A stretch of DNA of 64,000 nucleotides from NORP233 sp050186825 (GCA_050186825.1 JBFWYD010000062.1:3042-67041); one strand, 5' to 3'; counted from the first letter of the stretch, positions 34,301 to 42,955 are shown. Notes: a model not told the origin generated them from the sequence alone. Numbers and translations are program-made.

Positions 34301-37300
34301 CTGGGCGCGCTCGAGCAGGAGCGCGCGCCGGGCCTCGCCCTGGGCCAGGGCGGCCCGCCGCGCGAGCACCTCGGTGTGGGCCGCGTGCTCGCCCAGCGCG
34401 CCTCGCAGGCGCGCCAGCTCGGCCAGGGCGCGCTCGTCCTCGGGGGCGCCCTGGAGCAGGGTCTCGAGGGTGGTCGCCGCGCGCCGCGCGGACGAGAGCC
34501 GCTCCTCCTCGACCTTGGCCGCGCGCCGCAGCCACTCGGCCGGGTCGTCGCGCTCGTCGCGCGCCAGCTCGGCGCGGCGGTGCAGCGCGCTCGCCAGCTC
34601 GCTCGCGCGGTCCAGCCGCTCGTAGAGCTCGATCGCGGTGGCGAGCGTGCGCGCGTCGCGCGGCTGGCGCAGCAGCGCGCGCTCGTGGCTCTGGGCCGCG
34701 CGGGCGGGGTCGCCCTCGAGGTTGAGCTGACCGGCCTCGGCGTAGAGGGCCCCTGCGGCCCGGTCGTCCTCCTCGAGCACCGCGCGGGCCTCGAGCACCT
34801 CCACGCGGCGGGGCACGTCGCCCTTGGCCTGGTAGAGCGCGTCCAGCGCCAGGAGCGGGCGCGGGTCGAGGCGCGACAGGCCGCGCGCGCGCTCGAACTC
34901 GGCGATCGCCTCGGGCGCGTCCGCGAGCCTGTCGCGGACCAGCTCGGCGCGCTCCAGCCGCAGGGCCAGCTCCTCCGAGCGCCCCGGCGCCGCGTCGGCC
35001 TCGCGCGCCAGCACCGCGGCCGCGTCCTGCCAGCGCTCCTCCTCGAGCAGCAGCCGGCGCAGGCGCGCCAGCACGGCCCGGTCGTCGGGGACCTCCTCGA
35101 GCGCGGCCTCGAGCGCGGCCACCGCGTCCTTGTTGCGCCCCAGCTCGGCGTAGGCGTTGGCGATCCCCAGGCTCAGCTCGCAGCGGGTCTGGGCGTCGCC
35201 GCTCAGGTCGCGCAGCGCCTCGCGCACCTGGACCAGCTCCTCCCAGGCGCCGGCCGCGGCGTGCAGCCGCTCCAGGCCGCGCAGCGGGCGCTCGTCGCCG
35301 GTGGCGCGCGCGTGCGCGGCGCGGAAGGCCTCGGTGGCCTCGGGGGCGCGGCGCAGCCGACCCTCGAGCACCTCGCCCAGGGCCAGGTAGAGCGTGGCCA
35401 GGCCCGGGTCGGGCTGCCCCTCGGCCTCGCGCGCGCGGCGCGCGCTGACCTCGTTCCCCATCACCTCGGCCAGCCGCTCCCAGCTCTTCTGGCCGGCGAA
35501 GGTCCCCTTCAGCGCGAGGGTCGCGTCGGGGTGCGCCGGGTCGAGGGCGACCACGGACTCCCAGTGGCGCTGCGCCTCGGCCGGCTTGCCCAGGTCGCCG
35601 TCGCACAGCTCCGCGCAGCGGCAGTGGAGCTCGATCCGCTCGCGCTGCTCCTCGACCCGCTCGGCGCGGTCGGCCAGGAGCGCGTAGAGGGCGTGGGCCT
35701 GCCCGTCGGCCTGATACAGGCGGTCGAGCTCGGCGAACACGGCCCGGTCGAGCGGCGCCGCGGCCCGGGCGCGCTCGAGCACCTCGGTGGCCTTGGCCGG
35801 GAGCTGGAGGTCCTCGTAGAGGCGCGCGGCCTGGAGCGCGCGCGCCACCAGGGCCTCGGGCTCCTTGCCAAGGATCGCGAGCTCGCGCTCGAGGGTGCGC
35901 GCGTGCGCGCGCCGGTGGCTCGTGCGCTGGCAGACCGCCTCGAGCTCGCGGTAGACGCCGCGCCGCTCGGGGTCCATGTCGAGGGCCTGCTCGAAGACCG
36001 CGATCGCGTCGTCGGCGCGGCGGAGGTGCTCGTCGAGCACGCGCGCCTGCTGCGCGCGGGCGTCGGCGCGCTGCTCGGCGCTGGGGGCGCGCTCGGCCAG
36101 CTCGCTCAGCACGCGGACCAGGTCCTCCCAGAGCTCCTCCTCGGCGAGCAGGGCGACCTGCGGCTCGAGGGCCGCGGCGCTCGGCTGGCGGGCGAAGGCC
36201 TCCTGGTAGCTCTGGATCGCCGCCCGGCGGTCGTGGAGCCGGTCGCGCTCGAGCTCGCCGCGCTGGATCCAGAGCTGGGCCGCCGTCGGCTCGTCCGCGC
36301 TGGCGCGCGCCTGGCGCTCGAGCACGCTCGCGAGCAGCTCGAAGCGCTCGAGCTGCCGCGCGAGGCGCGCCAGCCAGTCGAGCAGGCGCCCGCGCTCGGG
36401 CGAGGCGAGCTTGACGGCCACCTCGTCGGCGGCGCCCAGCTCCTCGATCGCGCCCGCCGGGTCGTGCAGCTCCTTCTCCTGGACCTCGGCCAGGCGCAGG
36501 GTCAGCGCGAAGCCGTCGGCCTCCCGCGCCAGCTCGCGCTTGCGCCGCAGCACGCGCACCAGGCGCTCCCACTCGCGCCGCGCCTCGTGCAGGGCGGCCA
36601 GGCGGTCGAGGGCCTCGAGCGAGCTGGGGACGTGCAGCAGGCTGGCCTCGTAGTGGCCGATCGCGGCGGTCTGCTCGCCGCGCGCCTCGGCGCGCTGGCC
36701 GAGCTCGCGCAGGGCGGCGGCGGCCTCGTCGGTGCGCGGCACCACCTCGCAGATGCGCGCCAGTACCTCCTCCAGCGCGCGCTCCTCGCCGGCACGCCGC
36801 AGCAGCTTGGGCAGCACGCGCACGGCCAGGCACTCGGGGTCGCCGCGGTCGAGCACCTCGCGGTAGAGCTCGGCGGCGCGCAGGTCGTCCTTGAGGTGGT
36901 GCTCCGCGATCATGGCCGCCGAGCGGAACAGCTCCTCCTGCTCGCGCACCTCGCGGCGCACGCGGGCCTCGCGCTCGTAGCTCTTGGCCATGGCGTCCCA
37001 GTCGCGCCGCTGGACGTGCGCCGCCCGCAGCCGCTTCCAGGCCTCGGCGTCCTGGGGGCGGAGCCGGAGCACCTCCTCCAGGGTCTGGACCGCGCCCTGG
37101 GAGTCGTCGAGCTGGTCCTGCTGGAGCGCGGCGATCCGCTTGGCGAGGGCCACGCGCCGCTCGGCGCGCGGCGTGGCCTCGAGCTCGGCGCGCAGCGCCG
37201 CGACCAGGGGCGCGGCCTCGTCCCTGGGGTCGAAGGTGGCGGCGCGCCCGCGCAGCGCGCGCGGCTCGCGCGGCTCGAGCCCGAGCGCGGCCTCGAAGCT

Positions 37301-40300
37301 CTCGCGCGCGCCCTGGCGGTCGTCGAGGGCCCGCAGCCTGAGGTCGCCCATCGCGACCAGGCGCTCGAGCCGGTAGCGCGGGTCGGGCTCGCTGCGCGAG
37401 AGCTCGCCCAGGACCTTGTCGAGCTCGGCCCAGGCCTTGTCGCGGCGGAGCATGGGCGCCAGCCCGCGCAGGGCGTCCACGTGCTGCGCGTCGTGCTCGA
37501 GCGCGCGCTCGAAGGCGGCGCGCGCGGCCTTGGGGTTGCGCTGCCCGTGCAGGTGACCGAGCCGGGTGTAGAGCAGCGCGCGCCGGCGCGGGTCCTGCTC
37601 GAGCTTGGCCTCCTCCTCGAGCCAGGTGGCCTCGGCCTTGTGGTCGTCGCCCTCCTTGGCCAGGGTCTGCAGCCAGCGCACGGCCTCGATCCGCTGGGGG
37701 TCGGCCTTGAGCGCGCGCTGGAACAGGCCGCGCGCGCGCTCGGGCTCGCCGCCGCGCGTCCGCAGCACGCGGCCGGCCTCGACCAGGAGCGAGGCCTTGA
37801 CCTCGGCCTCGGTCTCGAGGTCGGCGGTGGCCTCGAGGTGCTGGGCCAGGGGCTTGCCCAGGCCGAGCTGGCGCTCGATGCGCAGCAGGACCCGCAGGGT
37901 GGCCAGGTCCTTGGAGCGGCGCTTGAGGCCCTCGAGCAGGAGCTCGCGGCCGGGCTCGAGCTGGCTGAGCGAGAAGGCGCGCAGCTCGGCCTCCTCGCGC
38001 AAGAGACGCAGGTGCTCGGTGGTGTCGAGCTCGAGCGGCTCGGCCTCGCGCCGCGCGGCCAGGGCCGCCGTCAGCGCCTCGGGCCGGCGCGCGCCGCGCA
38101 GCGCGACCACGCGCGCCTGGCGAGCGCGCGGCCCGCGCGGGCGCGCCTCCTCGGCGGCGTCGAAGGCCTGGAGCGCCTCGTCGAGGCGCTCGAGCTCGTG
38201 GGTCAGGACCTCGCCGCGGCGGACGAGGTAGTCGGCCCGGGCCTCGCCCGCGCTGGCGGCCGCCGCGTCGCCCAGGGCCTGCTGGAGCGGCTCCCAGCGG
38301 CCGAGGCGCTCGAGCAGCGCGATCAGCGCCTCGCGCCCGCGCGGCTGGCTGGGGTCGGCCGCGATCGCAGCTTGGTAGGCCTCCTCCGCGAGCGCGGGGT
38401 CGGCCAGCGGGCCCTCGAGCAGGCGCCCGCGCTGGAGGTGGAAGCCCGCGCGCTGGGCCGCGCTGGCGTGGGGCGCCTCTGCGGCGCGCGCCAGCACGCG
38501 CTCGGCCTCGGCGTGCTCGCTGGCGGCCTCGAGCACGCGCGCCAGCGACTCGAGCATCTCGAGCGAGCCCGGCGCGGACCCAGGTGCCGCCTCGAGCCCC
38601 TGGCGGAGCAAGGCCGCGGCCTGCGGATAGTCGCGCAGGCGCTCCTCGGCCACGCGCGCGGCCTCGGCCAGGCGCTCGGCGCGGAAGCGGGCGGCGTCGG
38701 CCTCGGAGGGGAGCGCGCCCTTCTTCTGGGCCAGCTCGGCCGCGCGCAGCAGCACGCGCAGCTGCTCGCGCGGCTGCTCCAGCCGCGCGTAGAGCTCGGC
38801 CAGGGCGGCCCAGGCCGGGTCCTGCGGGTCGCGCAGGTCGGCCCCGACCCGCTCCAGCGCCTGGGCGGCGCGGGGGAGGTCCTCCAGCCGGCGCTCGGCG
38901 ACCGCCGCGACCTCGCGCAGGCAGGAGGCGGCGTCGGTGATCGGCCCGCCCGCGGCCTGCTCCTCGAGCAGGGCCGCCAGGTCCTCCCAGCGCTCGAGCT
39001 CGCGGTAGAGGTCGCGCAGGGCCTCGGCCGCCTCGAGGTCGCGGGGGAGCAGGTCCTTGAGCTGCTCGTAGTGCTTGATCGACTTGGCGCGCTCCCCCAG
39101 CGGCGCGCGCGCGAGCTGGGCCTGCTCGCGCAGGTAGGCCTGGCGCCGCTCGGCGTGCTTGACCTCGACCACGACCTCGGTCAGGAGCGCGTAGAGCTCG
39201 GCCTCGGCCCCCTGCCCGCGCGCCAGGGTCGTGGCGCGCGCGAAGGCCGCGCCGTCCTCGGGCGCGGCCCTCAGCGCGCGCATCCAGGCCACGCGCGCGC
39301 GCGAGGCGTCCTTGACGTCCTCCTCGAGCAGGCGCCCGAGGTCGCTCAGGAAGGCGTGGGCGCGCTCGGGGTCGCCCTCGGCCACGAGCGCGGCCGTCTC
39401 GAGCGCGCTCACGCCCTCCTCGAGCCGCCCGAGCTGGCGGTAGAGGCGCACCGCGACCGGCAGCGCGTCGGGGTCGTCGGGGACCTCGGAGAGGATCTCC
39501 TGCATGGTCCCCAGCGCGCCCTCGGCGTTGCCGGCGCGCTCCTGGAGCTTGGCCAGCTGGATGCGGACCCAGCGCAGGGTCGCGGGGTCCTGCTCGAAGC
39601 GCTTGACCCCGCCCAGGGCGGCCTCGAGCGCCTCGTCGTCGCCGAGCTTCTCGGCCGCCTCGGCGCGCAGCTTCCAGGCCTCGAGCGCGCCCGCCCCCTC
39701 GGGCTCGAGCTTGAGCGAGCGCTCGACCTCGGCCAGGGCCTCCTCGGCCTGGTCGAGCTCGCGCAGCTGGATTCGGGCGAGCTGGCGGCGTACGGCGGCC
39801 TGCCGGGGGGGCTCGGGCAGCGCGCGCGCCAGGCGCGTCAGCGTGTCCGCCAGGCGGGCCTGGTCCTTCTGCTCCTCGAGCGCGCTGGCCAGGGCCTCGA
39901 GGGCCGCCACGTCGTCGGCCTCGAGCTCGAGCAGCGCGTCCAGGGCCGCGACCGCGCCCGGCAGGTCGCCGAGCCGCTTGCGGCGGACCTCGGCGATCTC
40001 GCGCAGGAGCGGGGCCTGGTCCTCGGCGCCCTGGCGGCGGCGCTCGAGCTGGCGGACCAGGCCCGTCCAGTCCTCGGCCTTGCGCGCCATCAGGAGCAGG
40101 CGGTCCCAGGCCCAGCCCTCCTCGGGCGCGAGCTCGACCACCTGCTCCAGCGCGAGGCGCGCCTTGGCGGGGTCCTTGAGCTTGAGCTCGCGCGTCTCCG
40201 CCTGGCGCTTGAGGATCGCCACCGCGGCCTTGGTCTGCTCGGCGGAGCGGCCGGGGTTGAGCAGCGCCAGCTCGCGCCCGAGCACCGCGTCGTGCTCGTC

Positions 40301-41434
40301 CCAGCGGCCCATCTTGCGGGTCACCCGCTCGAGCATCTTCAGGCCCCGCGGCGAGCGGGGCTGGAGCTTGAGGGCCTCCTGCACGTCGGCGTAGGCGCGC
40401 TTGCCATCCTTGAGCTTGTCGCGCAGCTCGGCGGCCTCCTCCCAGGCGGCCGCGCGCTCCTCCTCGCCGAGCTCCGTGAGCGCGCCCTTGGCCTCGAGCC
40501 CCTCGGCCAGGCCGCGCGGGTCGTTCATCGTCCCCGAGAGCTTGATCAGGCTCTTGACGATCGTCTGGTCGCCGGGCGCCTCCTTGATCGCCTTGATCAG
40601 GATCGCCTGCGCGCGCTCCGGCTGGCCGAGGTTGCTCTCGTAGAGGTAGGCCAGGCGCTTGCGCGCGGCCACGCGCTCCTTGTCGTCCTCGGCCAGCTCG
40701 AGCTGCTGCCAGAGCGCCTTGGCCAGGCCCTCCCAGTCCTTCTGCTTCTCGAAGTGGCGGACGATCGCCTTGAGGATGCGCGGGTCCTTGGGCTGCGCGT
40801 CGAGCGCCGCGTTGTAGGCGGCGGCCGCCGCGGCCGTGTCGCGCAGGTTCTCGAACAGGACCGTCCCGCCCAGGAAGTAGTAGACGGCCGCCTGCTTGGA
40901 GGGCGCCACCGAGGCCAGGGCCTCGTAGGCCTGGACCAGCAGGGAGAACTTGCCCAGCTTGCGGGCCAGCTTCTCCAGCTCGTCGAGCGGCTGGCGGCTC
41001 TTGGGGTTGGCCTTGATCGCCTGGCTGTAGGCCTCGAGCGCCTTCTCGGGGTCCTTGCCCCGGAGCAGGTCGGCGATCTCGCAGTTGAGCTGGCTGCGCC
41101 GGCGCGGGTCCTCGGTGGCCTCGAGCTCGAGGCGCAGCACCTCGAGCAGCCCGGCCTGGTTCTTGTTGCTCTGATGGAGCACGCGCAGGGCGCCGATCGC
41201 CGGCATGAAGCTGCCGCGCACCTTGAAGGCGCGCATGAACATCTGCTCGGCGAAGGCCGGGTCGACGAGCTCGTCGCTGGCCACCTCGCCGGCCTTGTAG
41301 AGCATCCGCTCGCGCCCAGCGGGGTCGAGGCGCTCCGACTCCTGGACGTATAGGTCGAGCAGGGCCCGCCACTGGCCGGCCGCCTTCAGCCGGCGCTCCT
41401 CGAGCGGGAAGTCTTGCGTGCGCGGATCGGCCAC
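28310..41434 (-). CDS. Giant tetratricopeptide-repeat protein, about 4374 aa
   Basis: A single 13.1-kb frame. Almost the whole protein (about 15-4080) is a helical solenoid of TPR-like units, often in a recurring pair: an AAxLYREVL/ALAAYRRAL-type helix followed by PxxxxALEALARLY. After about residue 4090 the repeats stop. A unique domain of roughly 270 residues follows, starting near FAKTIVHPDCRGLIRDFLWQ, with Trp-rich strands, hydrophobic helices and an end LRTDF. No signal peptide or membrane helix, so a large cytoplasmic scaffold is likely. Comparable TPR giants occur in Myxococcota and Planctomycetota. GTG 41434 has GAGGGG upstream; GTG 41494 is an alternative. Confidence 0.88.
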   Translation of the reverse strand: MADPRTQDFPLEERRLKAAGQWRALLDLYVQESERLDPAGRERMLYKAGEVASDELVDPAFAEQMFMRAFKVRGSFMPAIGALRVLHQSNKNQAGLLEVLRLELEATEDPRRRSQLNCEIADLLRGKDPEKALEAYSQAIKANPKSRQPLDELEKLARKLGKFSLLVQAYEALASVAPSKQAAVYYFLGGTVLFENLRDTAAAAAAYNAALDAQPKDPRILKAIVRHFEKQKDWEGLAKALWQQLELAEDDKERVAARKRLAYLYESNLGQPERAQAILIKAIKEAPGDQTIVKSLIKLSGTMNDPRGLAEGLEAKGALTELGEEERAAAWEEAAELRDKLKDGKRAYADVQEALKLQPRSPRGLKMLERVTRKMGRWDEHDAVLGRELALLNPGRSAEQTKAAVAILKRQAETRELKLKDPAKARLALEQVVELAPEEGWAWDRLLLMARKAEDWTGLVRQLERRRQGAEDQAPLLREIAEVRRKRLGDLPGAVAALDALLELEADDVAALEALASALEEQKDQARLADTLTRLARALPEPPRQAAVRRQLARIQLRELDQAEEALAEVERSLKLEPEGAGALEAWKLRAEAAEKLGDDEALEAALGGVKRFEQDPATLRWVRIQLAKLQERAGNAEGALGTMQEILSEVPDDPDALPVAVRLYRQLGRLEEGVSALETAALVAEGDPERAHAFLSDLGRLLEEDVKDASRARVAWMRALRAAPEDGAAFARATTLARGQGAEAELYALLTEVVVEVKHAERRQAYLREQAQLARAPLGERAKSIKHYEQLKDLLPRDLEAAEALRDLYRELERWEDLAALLEEQAAGGPITDAASCLREVAAVAERRLEDLPRAAQALERVGADLRDPQDPAWAALAELYARLEQPREQLRVLLRAAELAQKKGALPSEADAARFRAERLAEAARVAEERLRDYPQAAALLRQGLEAAPGSAPGSLEMLESLARVLEAASEHAEAERVLARAAEAPHASAAQRAGFHLQRGRLLEGPLADPALAEEAYQAAIAADPSQPRGREALIALLERLGRWEPLQQALGDAAAASAGEARADYLVRRGEVLTHELERLDEALQAFDAAEEARPRGPRARQARVVALRGARRPEALTAALAARREAEPLELDTTEHLRLLREEAELRAFSLSQLEPGRELLLEGLKRRSKDLATLRVLLRIERQLGLGKPLAQHLEATADLETEAEVKASLLVEAGRVLRTRGGEPERARGLFQRALKADPQRIEAVRWLQTLAKEGDDHKAEATWLEEEAKLEQDPRRRALLYTRLGHLHGQRNPKAARAAFERALEHDAQHVDALRGLAPMLRRDKAWAELDKVLGELSRSEPDPRYRLERLVAMGDLRLRALDDRQGARESFEAALGLEPREPRALRGRAATFDPRDEAAPLVAALRAELEATPRAERRVALAKRIAALQQDQLDDSQGAVQTLEEVLRLRPQDAEAWKRLRAAHVQRRDWDAMAKSYEREARVRREVREQEELFRSAAMIAEHHLKDDLRAAELYREVLDRGDPECLAVRVLPKLLRRAGEERALEEVLARICEVVPRTDEAAAALRELGQRAEARGEQTAAIGHYEASLLHVPSSLEALDRLAALHEARREWERLVRVLRRKRELAREADGFALTLRLAEVQEKELHDPAGAIEELGAADEVAVKLASPERGRLLDWLARLARQLERFELLASVLERQARASADEPTAAQLWIQRGELERDRLHDRRAAIQSYQEAFARQPSAAALEPQVALLAEEELWEDLVRVLSELAERAPSAEQRADARAQQARVLDEHLRRADDAIAVFEQALDMDPERRGVYRELEAVCQRTSHRRAHARTLERELAILGKEPEALVARALQAARLYEDLQLPAKATEVLERARAAAPLDRAVFAELDRLYQADGQAHALYALLADRAERVEEQRERIELHCRCAELCDGDLGKPAEAQRHWESVVALDPAHPDATLALKGTFAGQKSWERLAEVMGNEVSARRAREAEGQPDPGLATLYLALGEVLEGRLRRAPEATEAFRAAHARATGDERPLRGLERLHAAAGAWEELVQVREALRDLSGDAQTRCELSLGIANAYAELGRNKDAVAALEAALEEVPDDRAVLARLRRLLLEEERWQDAAAVLAREADAAPGRSEELALRLERAELVRDRLADAPEAIAEFERARGLSRLDPRPLLALDALYQAKGDVPRRVEVLEARAVLEEDDRAAGALYAEAGQLNLEGDPARAAQSHERALLRQPRDARTLATAIELYERLDRASELASALHRRAELARDERDDPAEWLRRAAKVEEERLSSARRAATTLETLLQGAPEDERALAELARLRGALGEHAAHTEVLARRAALAQGEARRALLLERAQILDEKLDRPAAAAACLKAATETLAQGERAPRRELAGRRVALLERAAEPLELLAAAEEALTHAGDAADEAALLRKVGELTAGPVYRPARAIEVFRELYRRDPGAAREPLEALYRREARHAELAELWRSEVERLGSSAEGLRLRYRLGELLSGPLQSPEGAEEQYRAVLVADAGQEPARDALEALYRTRDRLEPLAELLEERVGRALNDEEAARLRLEQAPVSERLQRPDAALSQLEDALRRAREPGARGRALRNLVRLYRQQRRSQELARALKTFAEEPQLAVGERSALKGELGTVLARELERPDEAIDAFADALRLDPLNVPAARGLAELYRSKGRWREVAGVYEQEAKAKVDKGRRVWLWAQVGRIRQRLGELPAARDAYRRALELDEQALLALRGLAEVSRELGDFPELAGALEELAALSPSPVDRQEARRELAQVSERHLQDFPRAARWYQAVIEDTHDDREALAGLGRALEALGDVAGLVGVLERQLGLAKVDEERHALALRAARLRDQLGQQARDPALRRQQQERALELAQMACELRAEDADALGFYAGVAEALGRWQELADATCRMAEVIDDTKRAAWMFMRAAKVRSLRLSDARGAADANLAAAELQPGDPQPWTELVPLAEEVRDLDLRERALIQLLQLALRPAKRVPQALALGRHHLERDQLPEAIEAFTLARAEARGPHVSEALEALEQALRRAERWEELTEVIAARVQKGDLQEPDRRQLLIERALLLEEKLSRHDLALAVLRQLHEEEPADQRVTHQLERLLSLTRRFDELVQLYESEAQRRGRGGYDSLVLLGRLARDQMDDPVLAASALQRAVTLNPGGADALEHLKELYTRTERWAELLDTLRLEIGLVKDPRQREKRLRQAGQLAEEKLGDLATAERFYAEAAGLAPRDRALLAALARVQEGRGEWQGFTETLRKDLALSNPRDRAEQLGIRRRIAATLADKLVRPHDAIEAYRKVLEVDGNDADALRRLTELLREQREWGELTQTLEQRLRLEPNSLPLRLELARVNAERLDQPAPAVQAAEQALVQDPSCREAAELLVHVQRRFNGAPAGLANALQRLAQLCQGDERAEVLLELAVLLRDRLAQPDHAVNALRDAFRAAPTHDEATDALLDELSVRGLKDELVRVCEAGAQAEREQGFRAGKLLARGAAALEGEDPAKAERHYRAAVKAAPGHLPALEGLARLLGRRETLSAQEAQELVRLHLRRARVEPDPTLRAAALVSAGDVLRDRLELFEAAQQQYEKALEHAPSSLPALASLAELSYAAGDMPRAAKFFDRLAGSASLNDDPQRAAELCWARGDCCLKLGQRERAVASFRDALRFRPGHLQALEDLAKALTDDGAWAAARPVLEDLIQRTSPPKLKAAHVLTLAKVQAELGAQDAALEHYRAGLEQLPQRYDAHLQLARLLRERDPAASKRHFDFVLAGDDLDAQAEARLELAELCEVVLQQPDHAAGHLQEALKLPGKHRARAARRLAEVHGRQERWQDAAHSLRRAIELVEDDTERAVDLANLGRVLRDRLDQASLARQCFERALELQPGDKRTLDSLLRLLQTAGDLPGQARLLGLAADHARDSAAGDEAALRLRRAEVLVELKDPQGAVKDYERVLALDPEHSGARAALGGLYLEVGDSRGVEKIHRRLIKQDPFAVTSYQALAKAWGEANDADAHAQAAQVLVALRAARAKERVAVESRGQSMPRTKAQVKDEDFAKTIVHPDCRGLIRDFLWQVGPHLLKQLPDDLKGHGIGWRTPRYGIEGDAFPEHAMLKRICDLLGITQLDVYWMPDWRRPEPVLGTSKGVPALILCPEVFSGLTEAGKAFVLARFLGMVKLNLHFFRLVPADQARLWIWAALKGFDAARTFPGHDDRNLKGVIKALAKVPELHKPLEPLHKELWRSKDQIDWQRLPQAVALTGSRAGLLVAGGMYAATEAIVHTNMSLRGRVPDTAAGVLKLFREVPELCDLAPFSVSKGYLKLRAASLRTDF

Positions 41435-41526
41435 GGCACCCCTCGTGCGTCCAGGCCGCGCGGGGGGGCGCGTGCCGGCGGGGCATCTAAGCACTCACCC
41501 CTGGGCCGGGCAACCGCGCGAGGGCG

Positions 41527-42165
41527 TCAGCGGGGCTTCAACAGCTCGTCGAGGTCGAGCGGCTCGACCTCGCTCCGCGCCAGCCACACCAGGTTGCGCC
41601 AGTTGATCAGGAAGTGGGCGATCACCGGCGCGATCAGCGAGCCCGAGGCCGCGGCGAGCACGCCGAAGCCCAGCCCGGCCAGGACCGCGAACAGGGTCCA
41701 GGGGCGGAGCGCCTCGAGCACGGGGAAGTGGACCAGCCCGAACAGCACGCTCGCGACCAGGACCCCACAGGCCACGGGCGCGAGCTCGTCCGGCGGCTGC
41801 CCGAGCAGGGCGGCGCAGCGGAGGATCAGCCAGGGCTGGACGAAGCCGCGGAAGAAGGCCTCCTCGCCCAGGGCGGAGTAGGCGGCGATCGGCAGGGCGC
41901 GCGAGGTGTCGAGCTCGGGGCCGAGCAGCTCGGGGTGGGTCAGGAGGCGCTTGAGCAGCGCGGCCATCCGCCGGAACCAGGGCACGCGCGCCAGCGCCAC
42001 GCTGCCGCGGATCGCCGCGAAGGAGAGCAGCCCGGCGGCCGCGAGCGAGCCCCACAGCCGGCCCTGTGTGGGGGGGAGGGCGTAGAGCGAGGGACAGCCG
42101 CTGAGCGCGGCCAGGAAGGCGGCGCCGACGAGCATCAGCGAGTAGATCCAGTAGAAGCGCGACAC
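41527..42165 (-). CDS. CPBP family intramembrane metalloprotease
   Basis: 212 aa with about six helices. The glutamyl-type intramembrane protease (Rce1/CAAX-like) motifs are intact: GEEAFFRGFVQPW (motif 1, EExxxR), FGLVHF (motif 2), and HFLINWRNL (motif 3). Bacterial members act on membrane substrates, and some are bacteriocin self-immunity proteins. GTG start with a weak GAGG upstream. It lies 93 nt upstream of the giant TPR gene on the same strand and may share its transcript. Confidence 0.88.
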   Translation of the reverse strand: MSRFYWIYSLMLVGAAFLAALSGCPSLYALPPTQGRLWGSLAAAGLLSFAAIRGSVALARVPWFRRMAALLKRLLTHPELLGPELDTSRALPIAAYSALGEEAFFRGFVQPWLILRCAALLGQPPDELAPVACGVLVASVLFGLVHFPVLEALRPWTLFAVLAGLGFGVLAAASGSLIAPVIAHFLINWRNLVWLARSEVEPLDLDELLKPR

Positions 42166-42248
42166 CTGGGCCTCGCAGGGCCGCGCAGGGTAACAGCCAG
42201 GGGCCCGCCGCGGCGGCGTCTCGCTTGGCCCGGACGCCGGTCAGGGGG

Positions 42249-42254
42249 TAGGAT
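42249..42254 (+). promoter_or_regulatory. TAGGAT -10-like element upstream of efp
   Basis: TAGGAT followed by CCGCGCC, the same sequence style as TAGAAT-CCGCGCC at 42956. It lies about 90 nt before the efp ATG, implying a real 5' leader with a Shine-Dalgarno, unlike the apparently leaderless genes. Confidence 0.4.
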
Positions 42255-42343
42255 CCGCGCCTTCAGCGACCGAGGGGGCCCTTCGGCCGGGCTCGGTCCG
42301 CAGCAGAGCGGGCGCCGCGCGCCCCGACCCATTGGAGGCAGTC

Positions 42344-42913
42344 ATGGCCGGGATTCCGGTGGCCCAGATCCGCAAGGGGCAGGTCGTCAAGATCGACGGG
42401 GTGGCCTACAAGGTCATCGACCACTCCCTGCTCACCCGCGGGAACCTGCGCGGGATCGTGAACTTCACCCTGCGCAACATCCAGACGGGCAAGAACGAGA
42501 ACAAGCGCTTCAACAGCAACTCGAACGTCGAGACGCTCTGGGCGAGCAAGCGCACCTGCGAGTACCTCTACGAGGAGGGCAGCGGCTGGGTGTTCATGGA
42601 CAAGGACAGCTACGAGCAGTTCACGCTCGACGCCGAGCTGGTCGGGGACGTCATGAAGTACATCCCCCACAACACCGAGGTCCAGGTCCTCTACATCGAG
42701 GAGAAGCCGGTGGACATCGACCTCCCGGCCACGGTCACGCTCTCGGTGATCGAGGCCGACCCCGCGATCCGCGGCGACACGGCGACGAACGTGACCAAGC
42801 GCGTGGTCTGCGAGACCGGGCTCGAGATCAAGGCCCCCCAGCACATCGACGTGGGCGACAAGGTCTCGGTCGACACCCGGACCGGCGACTTCATGGGGCG
42901 CGTCAAGGACTGA
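42344..42913 (+). CDS. efp: Translation elongation factor P
   Basis: 189 aa with all three EF-P beta-barrel domains. EF-P binds between the P and E sites and rescues ribosomes stalled at polyproline. The N-terminal part reads IRKGQVVKIDGVAYKVI and the middle domain YEQFTLDAELVGD. The exposed loop of domain I reads LLTRGNLRG, so the position of the usual modified Lys34 (or Arg) is Asn34. The C-terminal signature is conserved (VSVDTRTGDFMGRVKD). ATG 42344 has TTGGAGG upstream; a TTG at 42332 in frame is less likely. Confidence 0.97.
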   Translation: MAGIPVAQIRKGQVVKIDGVAYKVIDHSLLTRGNLRGIVNFTLRNIQTGKNENKRFNSNSNVETLWASKRTCEYLYEEGSGWVFMDKDSYEQFTLDAELVGDVMKYIPHNTEVQVLYIEEKPVDIDLPATVTLSVIEADPAIRGDTATNVTKRVVCETGLEIKAPQHIDVGDKVSVDTRTGDFMGRVKD

Positions 42914-42955
42914 CCTGGGTCCCCGGTCCCTATGGGAGGGGGCTGGTCGGCTCAT

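Noticed and set aside
28463..41353. A 4296-codon open frame on the plus strand
   Set aside because: It is the exact codon-register antisense of the giant TPR gene. Its translation has no domain, and its openness follows from absence of TTA, CTA and TCA in the sense gene.
29490..41486. Two long minus-strand frames (1245 and 2551 codons) inside the giant gene
   Set aside because: Arg/Gly/Pro/Ala-rich low-complexity translations typical of a shifted frame in GC-rich DNA; the TPR frame explains the sequence.
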